Made by a program: the position numbers and the translations under genes | The notes under the pieces: generated by a model | What the model was told of the DNA's origin: nothing | Databases searched by the model: none | What the model saw: the letters and a program-made list of their open reading frames with translations, nothing else | Shown here: positions 15,425 to 22,690 of the stretch, one piece after another | How positions within the stretch are numbered: position 1 is the first letter of the stretch | Layout: each line of letters opens with the position of its first letter | Assembly: GCA_934636865.1 (NCBI GenBank) | Contig: CAKUBI010000015.1 | Span: 1-45,437, forward strand | Source of the DNA: an uncultured Oscillospiraceae bacterium | GTDB lineage: Bacteria > Bacillota > Clostridia > Oscillospirales > Oscillospiraceae | Length of the DNA: 45,437 nucleotides | Reading direction: 5' to 3'

Positions 15425-16497
15425 GAAAACTGCTGGCGCTTCTCTTTGCGCTGATCGCGCTGATGCTGCCCGCCTCCGCCCTGGACCTGCCGGACGGGCT
15501 GGACGGGCTGGACGGCGCCGTGCCGGGGGAGCTTCTTGAAAGCGCGGAGAAGGGCGACGATCTCATGGTGCGCGGCGCGGCCTTTTTGTGGGAGACGCTG
15601 CGCACCGCGCTGGGGGAGACGCTCGCCTCCTCACTGCGCGCGGCGGTGGCGCTGATGCTGCTCGCGCTTTTGTGCGGCCTTGCCGACGGTACGGCGGAGG
15701 GCGCGGGCGAGACCGCCGTGCGCTTCGTGCCCTATGCGGGCGTGCTCGGCGCGGCGGGGCTCGCGGCGGGCGATATGCACTCGCTCATCGGTCTTGGCCT
15801 TGAAACGCTGGACGAGCTTGCCGCGATGGCAAAGCTCCTGCTGCCGACAATGGCCGCCGCCATGGCGGGCGGCGGAATGGTCGGTACGGCAAGCGTCTGG
15901 CAGGTCGGCGCGCTGATGCTGAGCGACCTTTTTCTCTCGCTGATCCGCGACCTTCTCGTGCCGGTGCTCTGCTGCGTGATCGCCGCGGCCGCGGCAGGGG
16001 CACTGCTGCCGGAAAGCGGGCTTACGCCGCTGGCAGAGGGGGCGAAAAAGCTTCTCGGCTGGGCGCTCGGCGCGGTGCTGACGGCGTTTGTCGCGTTTCT
16101 CTCGCTCAGTGGGATCCTCGCGGGCTCTGCCGACCGCGTGGCGGTGCGCGTGGGAAAAACGGTCGTCTCCGGCGCGGTGCCGGTCGTCGGCGGGATCTTG
16201 TCCGAAGCGACGGAGGCGATGCTCGCGGCGGCGGGCGCGCTTCGCAGCACGCTCGGCGTGCTGGGCGTTTTCGCGGTGCTCGCGCTCTGCCTTGCGCCGC
16301 TGGTGCAGCTGGGAGTCCAGTATCTTCTCTACCGTGCGGCGGCGTTTTTCTGCGGCGTGGTGGGGCCGAAAACGCTGAGCGATTTTTTGCAGCAGCTCTC
16401 CTCAGCCTTTTCGCTGATGTTCGCGATGACGGCGGGCGGGGCGTTTCTGCTGCTCGCGTCGCTGCTCGTGGCGCTTATGATGGTGGTGGGCGTATGA
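15421..16497 (+). CDS. spoIIIAE: Stage III sporulation protein AE
   Basis: A 358-residue polytopic membrane protein with an N-terminal signal-like segment (MRKLLALLFALIALML) and about seven further hydrophobic stretches. Conserved family pieces include MAAAMAGGGMVGTASVWQV and VGKTVVSGAVPVVGG. An in-frame reading goes back to 15067 inside spoIIIAD. The ATG at 15421, coupled to the AD stop, gives the right N-terminus. SpoIIIAE is a membrane part of the feeding-tube complex. It overlaps spoIIIAF by 4 bases. Confidence 0.93.
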   Translation: MRKLLALLFALIALMLPASALDLPDGLDGLDGAVPGELLESAEKGDDLMVRGAAFLWETLRTALGETLASSLRAAVALMLLALLCGLADGTAEGAGETAVRFVPYAGVLGAAGLAAGDMHSLIGLGLETLDELAAMAKLLLPTMAAAMAGGGMVGTASVWQVGALMLSDLFLSLIRDLLVPVLCCVIAAAAAGALLPESGLTPLAEGAKKLLGWALGAVLTAFVAFLSLSGILAGSADRVAVRVGKTVVSGAVPVVGGILSEATEAMLAAAGALRSTLGVLGVFAVLALCLAPLVQLGVQYLLYRAAAFFCGVVGPKTLSDFLQQLSSAFSLMFAMTAGGAFLLLASLLVALMMVVGV

Positions 16498-16973
16498 GCA
16501 TTCTCAAAACCTGGCTTCTTCGCGTGACGGCCTGCGCGGTGCTCGTGAGCCTTGCCGATCAGCTCGCGCCTGGCGGCACGATGAAAAAGATCACGCGTTT
16601 CACCGGCGGCATCCTCCTGATGCTCTCGATGCTCTCGCCGCTGCTGCACCTCGACCCCGCCGCGCTGGAGCTGGACGTTTCCGCCTACCGCGAGGCCGTC
16701 GCGCAGCTTGAGACGGAGCTTTCACAGCAGCGAAGCGGCGCGCTCGCGGCGCGCATAGCGGAGGAAACGGGCGCATATATTGAGAGCAAAGCAGACGGGC
16801 TGGGGCTGCACGTCCGTGCTGAGGTCACGGTGCAGGAGCGGGACGGTACGCTTATCCCCGTGTCCGCCGTGCTGTACGGAACGGAAAACGCCGCGCTCGG
16901 GGAGCTGATCGAGCGCGAGCTCGGCATTGCAAAGGAGGAGCAGCGATGGATCACGACGGAGGAAGGCGGCTGA
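16494..16973 (+). CDS. spoIIIAF: Stage III sporulation protein AF
   Basis: A 159-residue protein with two N-terminal membrane helices followed by a soluble domain. It matches SpoIIIAF in layout (the GGTMKKITRFTGGILLMLSM stretch around 27-46) and in position. SpoIIIAF has a ring-building-motif-like domain and is thought to form part of the channel. The start is coupled to spoIIIAE (ATGA), and the end overlaps spoIIIAG by 28 bases. Confidence 0.88.
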   Translation: MSILKTWLLRVTACAVLVSLADQLAPGGTMKKITRFTGGILLMLSMLSPLLHLDPAALELDVSAYREAVAQLETELSQQRSGALAARIAEETGAYIESKADGLGLHVRAEVTVQERDGTLIPVSAVLYGTENAALGELIERELGIAKEEQRWITTEEGG

Positions 16974-17485
16974 GGGCCGGGGGCGCACTCTCTGCGCTCG
17001 GGCAGTACAAATACGTCATCCTGACGGCGGCGCTCGGCGTTTTTCTCCTGCTGCTGCCGCCCGGCGGAGAAAAAACGGCGGACATCGCGGGCACGCCCTC
17101 TGCGGCGGAGCGCTTCGACCGCGCGGCGCTGCAAAGCGAGATGGAGGAGATCCTCTCCTCGCTCGACGGCGTCGGCAGGCTCTCGCTGATGCTGACGGTG
17201 GACGGCGGAGGTAAGTACGAGCTGGCGCAGGACGAGGACAGCACGCAAAAGCAGCGGGACGGGACGGACGAGGAACAGTCGCGGAAAACGGAAACGGTCG
17301 TGCTCGGCAGCGGGACGAATGCCGCGGTCGTGGTCACGCGCAGCAGCTATCCGGAGTTTGTCGGCGCGCTCGTCGTCTGCGAGGGGGCCGGGCGCGCCGA
17401 TGTGCGCCTTGCGGTGACGCAGGCCGTCAGCGCGCTGACGGGGCTCCCGTCGGATAAGATCACGGTGGTCAGGGGAACGCCATGA
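16946..17485 (+). CDS. spoIIIAG: Stage III sporulation protein AG
   Basis: A 179-residue protein with one membrane helix (about 24-38) and a ring-building domain on the intermembrane side. In Bacillus SpoIIIAG forms a large 30-fold ring in the channel. Family features are the Leu/Gly-rich anchor, LSSLDGVGRLSLMLTVDG, and the late segment VVVTRSSYPEFVGALVVCEGAG followed by VTQAVSALTGLPSDKI. The start ATG follows GGAGGAGCAGCG inside spoIIIAF. Confidence 0.92.
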   Translation: MDHDGGRRLRAGGALSALGQYKYVILTAALGVFLLLLPPGGEKTADIAGTPSAAERFDRAALQSEMEEILSSLDGVGRLSLMLTVDGGGKYELAQDEDSTQKQRDGTDEEQSRKTETVVLGSGTNAAVVVTRSSYPEFVGALVVCEGAGRADVRLAVTQAVSALTGLPSDKITVVRGTP

Positions 17486-17529
17486 ACATATTGATCTTCT
17501 ATCAAACCAAACACAGGGAGGAATCAGGC

Positions 17530-18066
17530 ATGAAGCAACTATGGAAACGGAACGCAGTGGTGGGGACGATCCTCGTGTTCGTCTGCGCGGCGATCTTCCT
17601 GAACGGCAAGTACGCCGAGAAGGTCGAGCAGCCCACGAAGGTATTGGGCCAGGCGCAGCAGGTGGACGGCGCGGAGGAAAACGCGGCGGAGGTCTCCGCG
17701 GACGCCTCGGGCTCGGACTACTTCGCCTCGGCCCGGCTCACGCGCCAGCAGGCGCGCGACAGCGCGCTCTCACTTTTGAAGGAGACGAGCGAGAACGGCA
17801 GTGTGGACGAGGAGACGGTGAACGAGGCGGCAAAGAGCATCCAGACCCTCGCGGCCTACACGCTCAGCGAAGCGCAGATCGAAAATATGATCACGGCCAA
17901 GGGCTATGACGACTGCGTCGTGTTCCTCTCCGAGGACGGCGTGAGCGTGGTCGTTTCGGCGGGGGAAGAGGGGCTGCAGACGGAGGATGTGGCCCGCATC
18001 ACGGACATCGTCAAACAGGAGACGGGCATGAGCGCCGAGTGCATCAAGATCATGGAAGTAAATTGA
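17530..18066 (+). CDS. spoIIIAH: Stage III sporulation protein AH
   Basis: A 178-residue protein with one N-terminal membrane helix (about 9-24) and a soluble ring-building domain. In Bacillus SpoIIIAH binds SpoIIQ across the septal membranes. The C-terminal part (AYTLSEAQIENMITAKGYDDC ... IVKQETGMSAE) fits the family. The open frame starts at 17482. The ATG at 17530 is preferred because GGGAGGAATCAGGC precedes it and the basic MKQLWKRN start suits a type II anchor. It is the last gene of the spoIIIA operon; no terminator is obvious before the next promoter. Confidence 0.92.
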   Translation: MKQLWKRNAVVGTILVFVCAAIFLNGKYAEKVEQPTKVLGQAQQVDGAEENAAEVSADASGSDYFASARLTRQQARDSALSLLKETSENGSVDEETVNEAAKSIQTLAAYTLSEAQIENMITAKGYDDCVVFLSEDGVSVVVSAGEEGLQTEDVARITDIVKQETGMSAECIKIMEVN

Positions 18067-18069
18067 CTG

Positions 18070-18098
18070 TTGTATTTTGCAGAAGATGATGGTAAAAT
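18070..18098 (+). promoter_or_regulatory. Promoter of yqhY-nusB
   Basis: -35 TTGTAT (18070-18075), 17-bp spacer, -10 TAAAAT (18093-18098) with an extended TGG. It is a vegetative-type promoter that separates the housekeeping genes from the sporulation operon. Confidence 0.7.
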
Positions 18099-18138
18099 AC
18101 TCTTGATATAAGCATTCAAGCAAGGAGAGGATGTCAGA

Positions 18139-18504
18139 ATGGCTGAAAATCGAGAGTATCTGACCCGTGCCGAGGAAAACGGCAGCATCAACATCTCGGA
18201 GGACGTGGTGGCCGCCATCGCGGCGGACGCGATCGGTGAGATCGAGGGCGTCGGCTCCATGTGCCAGAACATGACCGAGCAGATCACCGAGCAGTTCACG
18301 GGCAAAAAGGGCCTGCGCGGCGTGCGCGCCGAGGTGCAGGACGGCGAGATCGTGGTGGACGTTTACCTGATGGTGCGCTATGGCTACGCCATCCCCGAAA
18401 CCGCCCGCAAGGTGCAGGACAGCGTGTCCGCCGCGGTGAGCGGCATGACGGGCTACAACGTGCACGCCGTCAACGTCCATGTGGGCGGGATCAGCTTCAA
18501 CTAA
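18139..18504 (+). CDS. yqhY: Asp23/Gls24 family protein (YqhY-like)
   Basis: A 121-residue Asp23/Gls24 family protein. Members are linked to envelope stress or, for Bacillus YqhY, to control of acetyl-CoA carboxylase. The pattern is ISEDVVAAIAADAIGEIEGV near residues 19-38, an acidic-hydrophobic core (GEIVVDVYLMVRYG) and the end VNVHVGGISF. Position between spoIIIA and nusB is the same as yqhY in Bacillus, although accBC, which normally lies between, is absent. The start ATG follows AAGGAGAGG. Confidence 0.88.
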   Translation: MAENREYLTRAEENGSINISEDVVAAIAADAIGEIEGVGSMCQNMTEQITEQFTGKKGLRGVRAEVQDGEIVVDVYLMVRYGYAIPETARKVQDSVSAAVSGMTGYNVHAVNVHVGGISFN

Positions 18505-18530
18505 AGAAAGAGATAAGGGATTAGACGAGA

Positions 18531-18983
18531 ATGATTCGTAATACAGCGCGAGAGATCGCCGTGCATCTTGCATACGAACTGAGCTTTACGGACAAAACGC
18601 CGCAGGAGCTGCTCGACGAGCGCCTGACGGATGAATATTTTGAGACCCTCAGGGGCGAGGACGAGATCTACGAAAAGGTCCCCGGCGCCGCCCAGGCGGA
18701 CTACATCCGCTCCATCGTTTCGGGCGTTGCCGAGCACGCCCCGGAGCTGGACGGCTACATTGCCAAATATGCCCGCGGCTGGAGCTTTGACCGCATCCCG
18801 CTCGTCGCCTCGGCGATCATGCGCGTTGCGATGTACGAGGTCCTCTACCGCAGCGACATCCCCAACGGCGTCGCCATCAACGAGGCCGTGGAGATCGCCA
18901 AGAAGTACGAGACGCCGGAGACGGTCAAGTTCATCAACGGCATCCTCGGCAGCTTCGTGCGCGGCGAAGTGAGCGCAGAATAA
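18531..18983 (+). CDS. nusB: Transcription antitermination factor NusB
   Basis: A 150-residue all-helical RNA-binding protein that, with NusE (S10), binds boxA RNA during rRNA transcription. Family features are TAREIAVHLAYELSF at the N-terminus, then WSFDRIPLVASAIMRVAMYE and GVAINEAVEIAKKYETPE with FINGILG near the end. It is slightly longer than the Bacillus protein because of an insert around residues 30-55. It follows yqhY by 26 bases, and a strong terminator follows. Confidence 0.95.
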   Translation: MIRNTAREIAVHLAYELSFTDKTPQELLDERLTDEYFETLRGEDEIYEKVPGAAQADYIRSIVSGVAEHAPELDGYIAKYARGWSFDRIPLVASAIMRVAMYEVLYRSDIPNGVAINEAVEIAKKYETPETVKFINGILGSFVRGEVSAE

Positions 18984-18985
18984 TC

Positions 18986-19024
18986 AAAAAAGCAGAGTAC
19001 CGCCTTTCGCGGCGCTCTGCTTTT
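18986..19024 (+). terminator. Terminator after nusB
   Basis: Stem GCAGAG/CTCTGC (18992-18997/19015-19020) continued by CCGC/GCGG, flanked by A6 and T4. It stands between nusB and xseA, so the xse-ispA genes need readthrough or a promoter I could not identify. Confidence 0.8.
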
Positions 19025-19050
19025 CTTCCATTTGAAAAAGAGGTGAGGGC

Positions 19051-20262
19051 ATGGCAGGAGAGCAGATGGTTTTCAGCGTGTCGGAGGCGAACAACTTCAT
19101 CAAGGCGCTGCTCGACGGCGTGCCGCAGCTGCAGACCATCTTCGTGCGCGGCGAGATCTCAAACTATAAGTGCTACCCCTCGGGCCACCACTATTTTACG
19201 CTCAAGGACGAGGGGAGCGCGCTTCGCTGCGTGATGTTCCGCGGCATGGCGGCAAGGCTCCGCTTCCGCCCGGAAAACGGCATGAAGGTCGTGGCCTTCG
19301 GGCGCATCGGCGTGTTCCCGCGCGACGGCGCGTACCAGCTCTACTGCTCGGAGCTGAGCGCGCAGGGCGCGGGCGACCTGCACGTTGCCTTCGAGCAGCT
19401 CAAGGTAAAGCTCGAAAAGGAGGGGCTTTTCGACCCTGCGCACAAAAAGCCGCTGCCGCGCTATCCGAAGCGCATCGCCGTCATCACCTCGTCCGCGGGC
19501 GCGGCGGTGCACGACATGCTGCGCATCCTGAACGCCCGCTGGCCGATGAGCGAGGTGGTGCTGCTTCCCGTGCGCGTGCAGGGAACGGAGGCACCGGGCG
19601 AGATCGCCGGGGCGCTGCGCTATGCGAACAAATGGCAGGTCGCGGACCTTATCATCACGGGCCGCGGCGGCGGGTCGATCGAGGACCTCTGGGCCTTCAA
19701 CGACGAGCGCGTGGCGCGCGCGATCTACTTATCCGACATTCCGGTCATCTCCGCCGTCGGGCACGAGCCGGACGTGACCATCGCGGACTATGTCGCCGAC
19801 GTGCGGGCGGCCACGCCGTCGAACGCGGCGGAGCTTGCCGTGCCGGACCGGCAGGAGCTTGCACGGCGGCTTAAGATGCTGCAAACGCGCATGGTGCGCA
19901 GTGAGCAGAAGCGCGTGCGCGCGCTTTCCGAGCGGTATGAAAAGCTTGCGCGCAGCCGCGTGCTGCGCGACCCCATGGCGTTTATCGACGACAAGCGGCT
20001 GCTGCTCGACTATACGCAGAAAAATCTTGCGTCGCTCGCGCAAAACCAGATGGCGCAGCGTGAGCAGCGCTACGCGGCCCTTGCGGCAAAGCTCGACGCG
20101 CTGAGCCCGCTCAAGGTGCTCGGCCGCGGCTACGCGGTGGCCAAGAGCGCGGACGGGACGATCCTGCGCGCGGCGGAGGACGCGGCGGTCGGCGAGACGA
20201 TCGAGGTCCTGCTGGGGCGCGGGAGCCTTGCGTGTACGGTGAATGAAAAACGGGAGGAATGA
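19051..20262 (+). CDS. xseA: Exodeoxyribonuclease VII large subunit
   Basis: A 403-residue catalytic subunit that degrades single-stranded DNA. The N-terminal OB fold is clear (VRGEISNYKCYPSGHHYFTL at 33-52). The catalytic domain follows with RIAVITSSAGAAVHDML and the GRGGGSIEDLWAFNDE signature, then ISAVGHEPDVTIADYVAD and a long coiled coil. In Bacillus folD lies just upstream of xseA; here it is absent. It is 3 bases from xseB, its partner. Confidence 0.96.
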   Translation: MAGEQMVFSVSEANNFIKALLDGVPQLQTIFVRGEISNYKCYPSGHHYFTLKDEGSALRCVMFRGMAARLRFRPENGMKVVAFGRIGVFPRDGAYQLYCSELSAQGAGDLHVAFEQLKVKLEKEGLFDPAHKKPLPRYPKRIAVITSSAGAAVHDMLRILNARWPMSEVVLLPVRVQGTEAPGEIAGALRYANKWQVADLIITGRGGGSIEDLWAFNDERVARAIYLSDIPVISAVGHEPDVTIADYVADVRAATPSNAAELAVPDRQELARRLKMLQTRMVRSEQKRVRALSERYEKLARSRVLRDPMAFIDDKRLLLDYTQKNLASLAQNQMAQREQRYAALAAKLDALSPLKVLGRGYAVAKSADGTILRAAEDAAVGETIEVLLGRGSLACTVNEKREE

Positions 20263-20265
20263 CCG

Positions 20266-20490
20266 ATGGCAAAAACGTTTGAAGAGAATCTCGCGCGGCT
20301 CGAGGAGATTGTGGCGGCGCTGGAAAAGGGCGACGCGAAGCTCGCCGAGTCGCTCAAGCTCTTTGAAGAGGGCACGAAGCTTGTGAACGACTGCGGCGCG
20401 ATGCTCGACAAGGCCGAGCAGAGGGTCGTGAAGCTTTCCAAAGGCGCGGACGGCGCGCCGGTCGAGAGCGCGTTTGTTTCGGAGGAATAA
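20266..20490 (+). CDS. xseB: Exodeoxyribonuclease VII small subunit
   Basis: A 74-residue helical protein that binds the XseA coiled coil. The family core is FEENLARLEEIVAALEKGD (5-23), followed by SLKLFEEGTKLV. The C-terminal 15 residues are a loose tail. It lies 3 bases after xseA and 2 bases before ispA. Confidence 0.95.
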   Translation: MAKTFEENLARLEEIVAALEKGDAKLAESLKLFEEGTKLVNDCGAMLDKAEQRVVKLSKGADGAPVESAFVSEE

Positions 20491-20492
20491 GG

Positions 20493-21380
20493 ATGGACGA
20501 AAAGCTGTTTTCCGCCCGCATGGCGGAGGATAAGAAGAAGGTGGACGACTACCTCACCGCGTGCCTGAACGGCGCGCTGGACGCGCGCTATCATAAGCTC
20601 GTTGAGTCGATGCGCTACAGCCTGACCGCGGGCGGCAAGCGGCTGCGCGGCATTTTGGTGCTCGAATTCTGCCGCATGTGCGGCGGGGACGCGGACGCCG
20701 CGCTTCCCGTGGCCTGCGGCGTTGAGATGCTGCACACGTACTCGCTCATCCACGACGATCTTCCCGTGATGGACAACGACGACCTGCGCCGCGGCAAGCC
20801 CTCGAACCACAAGGTGTTCGGCGAGTGCACGGCGACGCTCGCGGGCGACGCGCTGCAGGCCTTCGCCTTTGAAACGGTGCTGGGCGCGCCGCTGCCGGCC
20901 GAGCGTGCGCTCGCGTGCGGGAAGATCCTTGCAAAAGCTGCGGGACACGAGGGCATCTGCGGCGGTCAGCAGCTCGACCTTGAGTGGGAGGGCCGCGCGC
21001 TCACGGAGGACGAGCTGCACGAGATCCACCTGCGTAAGACGAGCGCGCTCATCCGCGCGGCATGCCTGATGGGCGTGGCCGCGGCGGGCGGCACGCAGGC
21101 GCAGAGGGACGCGGCCGCGCGCTATGCCGACCACTTCGGCTATGCCTTCCAGATCCGCGACGATATGCTCGACGTGATCGGCGACGAAAAGACCTTCGGC
21201 AAGCCCATCGGCTCGGACAGGGAGGAGGGGAAAACGACCTTCGTTGACCTGCTGGGCCTTGAGAAGAGCCAGCAGCTCGTGCGCGAGCACAGCGCGCTGG
21301 CGGCGGACGCCCTTTCCGTCATGGCAGCCGCCGGTTTTCTCATCCATCTTGTCCACGCGCTCGAGGAACGGGACAAATAA
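20493..21380 (+). CDS. ispA: Polyprenyl (farnesyl/geranyl) diphosphate synthase
   Basis: A 295-residue trans-prenyl chain-elongating enzyme condensing IPP with allylic diphosphates, feeding undecaprenyl and quinone pathways. Both aspartate-rich Mg2+-binding motifs are present: DDLPVMDND with the preceding YSLIHDD, and FQIRDDMLD. Also visible are GGKRLRG and the KTSALI motif. The usual product is farnesyl diphosphate, but chain length cannot be settled by eye. dxs, often next in Bacillus-type clusters, is missing. A weak AT-rich inverted repeat (AAAATA/TATTTT, about 21404-21419) follows the stop. Confidence 0.93.
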   Translation: MDEKLFSARMAEDKKKVDDYLTACLNGALDARYHKLVESMRYSLTAGGKRLRGILVLEFCRMCGGDADAALPVACGVEMLHTYSLIHDDLPVMDNDDLRRGKPSNHKVFGECTATLAGDALQAFAFETVLGAPLPAERALACGKILAKAAGHEGICGGQQLDLEWEGRALTEDELHEIHLRKTSALIRAACLMGVAAAGGTQAQRDAAARYADHFGYAFQIRDDMLDVIGDEKTFGKPIGSDREEGKTTFVDLLGLEKSQQLVREHSALAADALSVMAAAGFLIHLVHALEERDK

Positions 21381-21441
21381 CCAAAAACTGCCTGGTCTTT
21401 GCAAAATAATCGACTATTTTCGCAAAAATATGAATTTCCTG

Positions 21442-21470
21442 TTGACAAGCGGCGGCGATGGTGCTACGAT
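21442..21470 (+). promoter_or_regulatory. Strong sigma-A promoter of the met leader and metQNI
   Basis: Consensus -35 TTGACA (21442-21447), 17-bp spacer, -10 TACGAT (21465-21470) with an extended TGC. The predicted RNA starts near 21477, giving a leader of about 300 bases before metQ. Confidence 0.82.
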
Positions 21471-21530
21471 ATCGCACGTTGAAACGGAATCCCCAATCTT
21501 GCGTATGCTTGAAGGAAAGGAAGCCACGGC

Positions 21531-21638
21531 ATGAAGAACTATTCTGCCAACAGCATGATGATGACCATGATGCGCATGTGCAACATGTGCATGCTTCGTC
21601 ATGAAGAAAATGGTCATTTCCTTTCAAAAACTGTCTGA
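21531..21638 (+). CDS. Methionine/cysteine-rich leader peptide of the metQNI attenuator
   Basis: A 35-codon ORF, ATG at 21531 with AAGGAAAGGAAG upstream, TGA at 21636-21638. Residues 9-21 read MMMTMMRMCNMCM: eight Met and two Cys codons in 13 codons. The peptide starts MKNYSANS and ends LRHEENGHFLSKTV. It is too short to be an enzyme and lies between a strong promoter and an intrinsic terminator, directly before a methionine transporter. By analogy with trp and his leaders, ribosome stalling at Met (and perhaps Cys) codons would sense charged tRNA. This is inferred from the sequence only. Confidence 0.8.
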   Translation: MKNYSANSMMMTMMRMCNMCMLRHEENGHFLSKTV

Positions 21639-21679
21639 GAGTTCAGCGTGAGTGAACGACAGCGGAAGGTCAAATGACC
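21561..21679 (+). promoter_or_regulatory. Attenuator: alternative RNA pairings of the met leader
   Basis: Region 1, ATGACCAT (21561-21568, in the Met codons), is perfectly complementary to region 2, ATGGTCAT (21610-21617). Region 2 extended, GGTCATTT (21612-21619), is also perfectly complementary to AAATGACC (21672-21679), which belongs to the terminator loop and 3' arm. In addition CTGTC (21631-21635) can pair with GACAG (21658-21662), taking the base of the terminator 5' arm. These pairings exclude the terminator. A ribosome stalled in the Met codons would free region 2; a ribosome reaching the stop would mask it. No folding program was run. Confidence 0.7.
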
Positions 21680-21697
21680 TCCCGCTGTTTTTTGTTT
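21659..21697 (+). terminator. Intrinsic terminator of the met leader
   Basis: ACAGCGGAAGGTCA (21659-21672) pairs with TGACCTCCCGCTGT (21675-21688) with one A-C mismatch; in practice the loop is 4-6 bases. T6-G-T4 follows. It lies about 80 bases before metQ, inside the transcription unit, so it must be regulated or leaky. Confidence 0.85.
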
Positions 21698-21774
21698 TCC
21701 GGCAAAGCCATACCCCGGCCTGGTAAGAATTCGTTCCAATCAGCAACATCAAAAATAAGAAGGAGATCAAAACG

Positions 21775-22662
21775 ATGAAAAAGCATTCCATCAAACTGAC
21801 TGCACTTGTCCTTGCGCTGGTCCTGGTCGCCGCGCTCGCCCTGACCGGCTGCGGCTCCAAGACCGACGACTCCGGCGACAACGCCGCCGCCATCCAGATC
21901 GCCGTCCCCAACGACACCACCAACGAAGCCCGCGCGCTGCTCCTGCTGCAGGACAACGGCATCATCAAGCTCGCTGACGGCGCCGGCATCACCGCCACCA
22001 AGAACGACATTGTCGAAAATCCGTACAACGTTGAGATCGTTGAGACCGAAGCGGCCCAGATCCCCAACATCCTGCAGGATGTGGACTACGCCGTCATCAA
22101 CTCCAACTACGCCATCAACGCAGGCCTCAACCCCGTGGCCGACTCTCTCGTGATCGAGGGCTCCTCCTCCGCTTACGCCAACATCCTTGCTGTGAAGGAG
22201 GGCAACGAGAGCAGCGATAAGATCAAGGCGCTGGTCGCGGCGCTTGAGAGCCAGCAGGTCGTTGACTACATCAACGAGAAGTATGACGGCGCTGTCGTCA
22301 GCACCGTGGAGAACCCGACGGACGGCTATGACGAAGCGGTTGACTATGACGCGCTTTCCGGCGAGACCATCTCCGTCGCCGCTTCCCCGACCCCGCACGC
22401 TGAGATCCTCGAGGTCGTGAAGACCATTCTCGCCGAGAAGAACATCACCCTCGATATCCAGGTCTACAACGACTACGTCGTGCCCAACACCGTCGTTGAG
22501 GACGGCACCGCCGACGCAAACTACTTCCAGCACTTCCCGTACCTCGATGACTTCAACAGCGAGAACGGCACCCACATCGTCTCCGTCGGCGCGATCCATG
22601 TCGAGCCCATGGGCCTCTACGGCGGCAAGCAGACCACGCTCGACGCGCTGAGCGCCAAGTAA
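21775..22662 (+). CDS. metQ: Methionine ABC transporter substrate-binding lipoprotein
   Basis: A 295-residue lipoprotein of the NLPA/MetQ family that captures methionine outside the membrane. The signal peptide is followed by the lipobox LTGC with C26 as lipidated residue. A serine/aspartate-rich linker leads to the two-lobe binding domain; typical pieces are VENPYNVEIVETEAAQIPN, VDYAVINSNYAINAGL and the late PNTVVEDGTADANYFQHFPYL. The start has AAGGAG. The gene follows the attenuator and lies 28 bases before metN. The exact ligand (L-Met, D-Met or a related compound) is inferred from family and leader. Confidence 0.92.
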   Translation: MKKHSIKLTALVLALVLVAALALTGCGSKTDDSGDNAAAIQIAVPNDTTNEARALLLLQDNGIIKLADGAGITATKNDIVENPYNVEIVETEAAQIPNILQDVDYAVINSNYAINAGLNPVADSLVIEGSSSAYANILAVKEGNESSDKIKALVAALESQQVVDYINEKYDGAVVSTVENPTDGYDEAVDYDALSGETISVAASPTPHAEILEVVKTILAEKNITLDIQVYNDYVVPNTVVEDGTADANYFQHFPYLDDFNSENGTHIVSVGAIHVEPMGLYGGKQTTLDALSAK

Positions 22663-22690
22663 AGAAAGAAAAGGAAAGGAGGGAGCGTCC

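Noticed and set aside
20130..21404. 424-codon minus-strand frame opposite xseB and ispA
   Set aside because: Same reason: it is composition-driven, and both plus-strand genes carry family motifs.
21505..21534. Small ORF ending exactly at the met leader start (ATGA overlap)
   Set aside because: ATG 21505 opens ten codons in another frame but has no ribosome site. The overlap is probably chance.
21477..21774. SAM riboswitch or methionine T-box upstream of metQNI
   Set aside because: I looked for the conserved T-box motif (AGGGTGG-type followed by ACCGCG) and for the conserved SAM-I core and found neither. The leader instead holds a Met-rich ORF. A covariance search would settle it.
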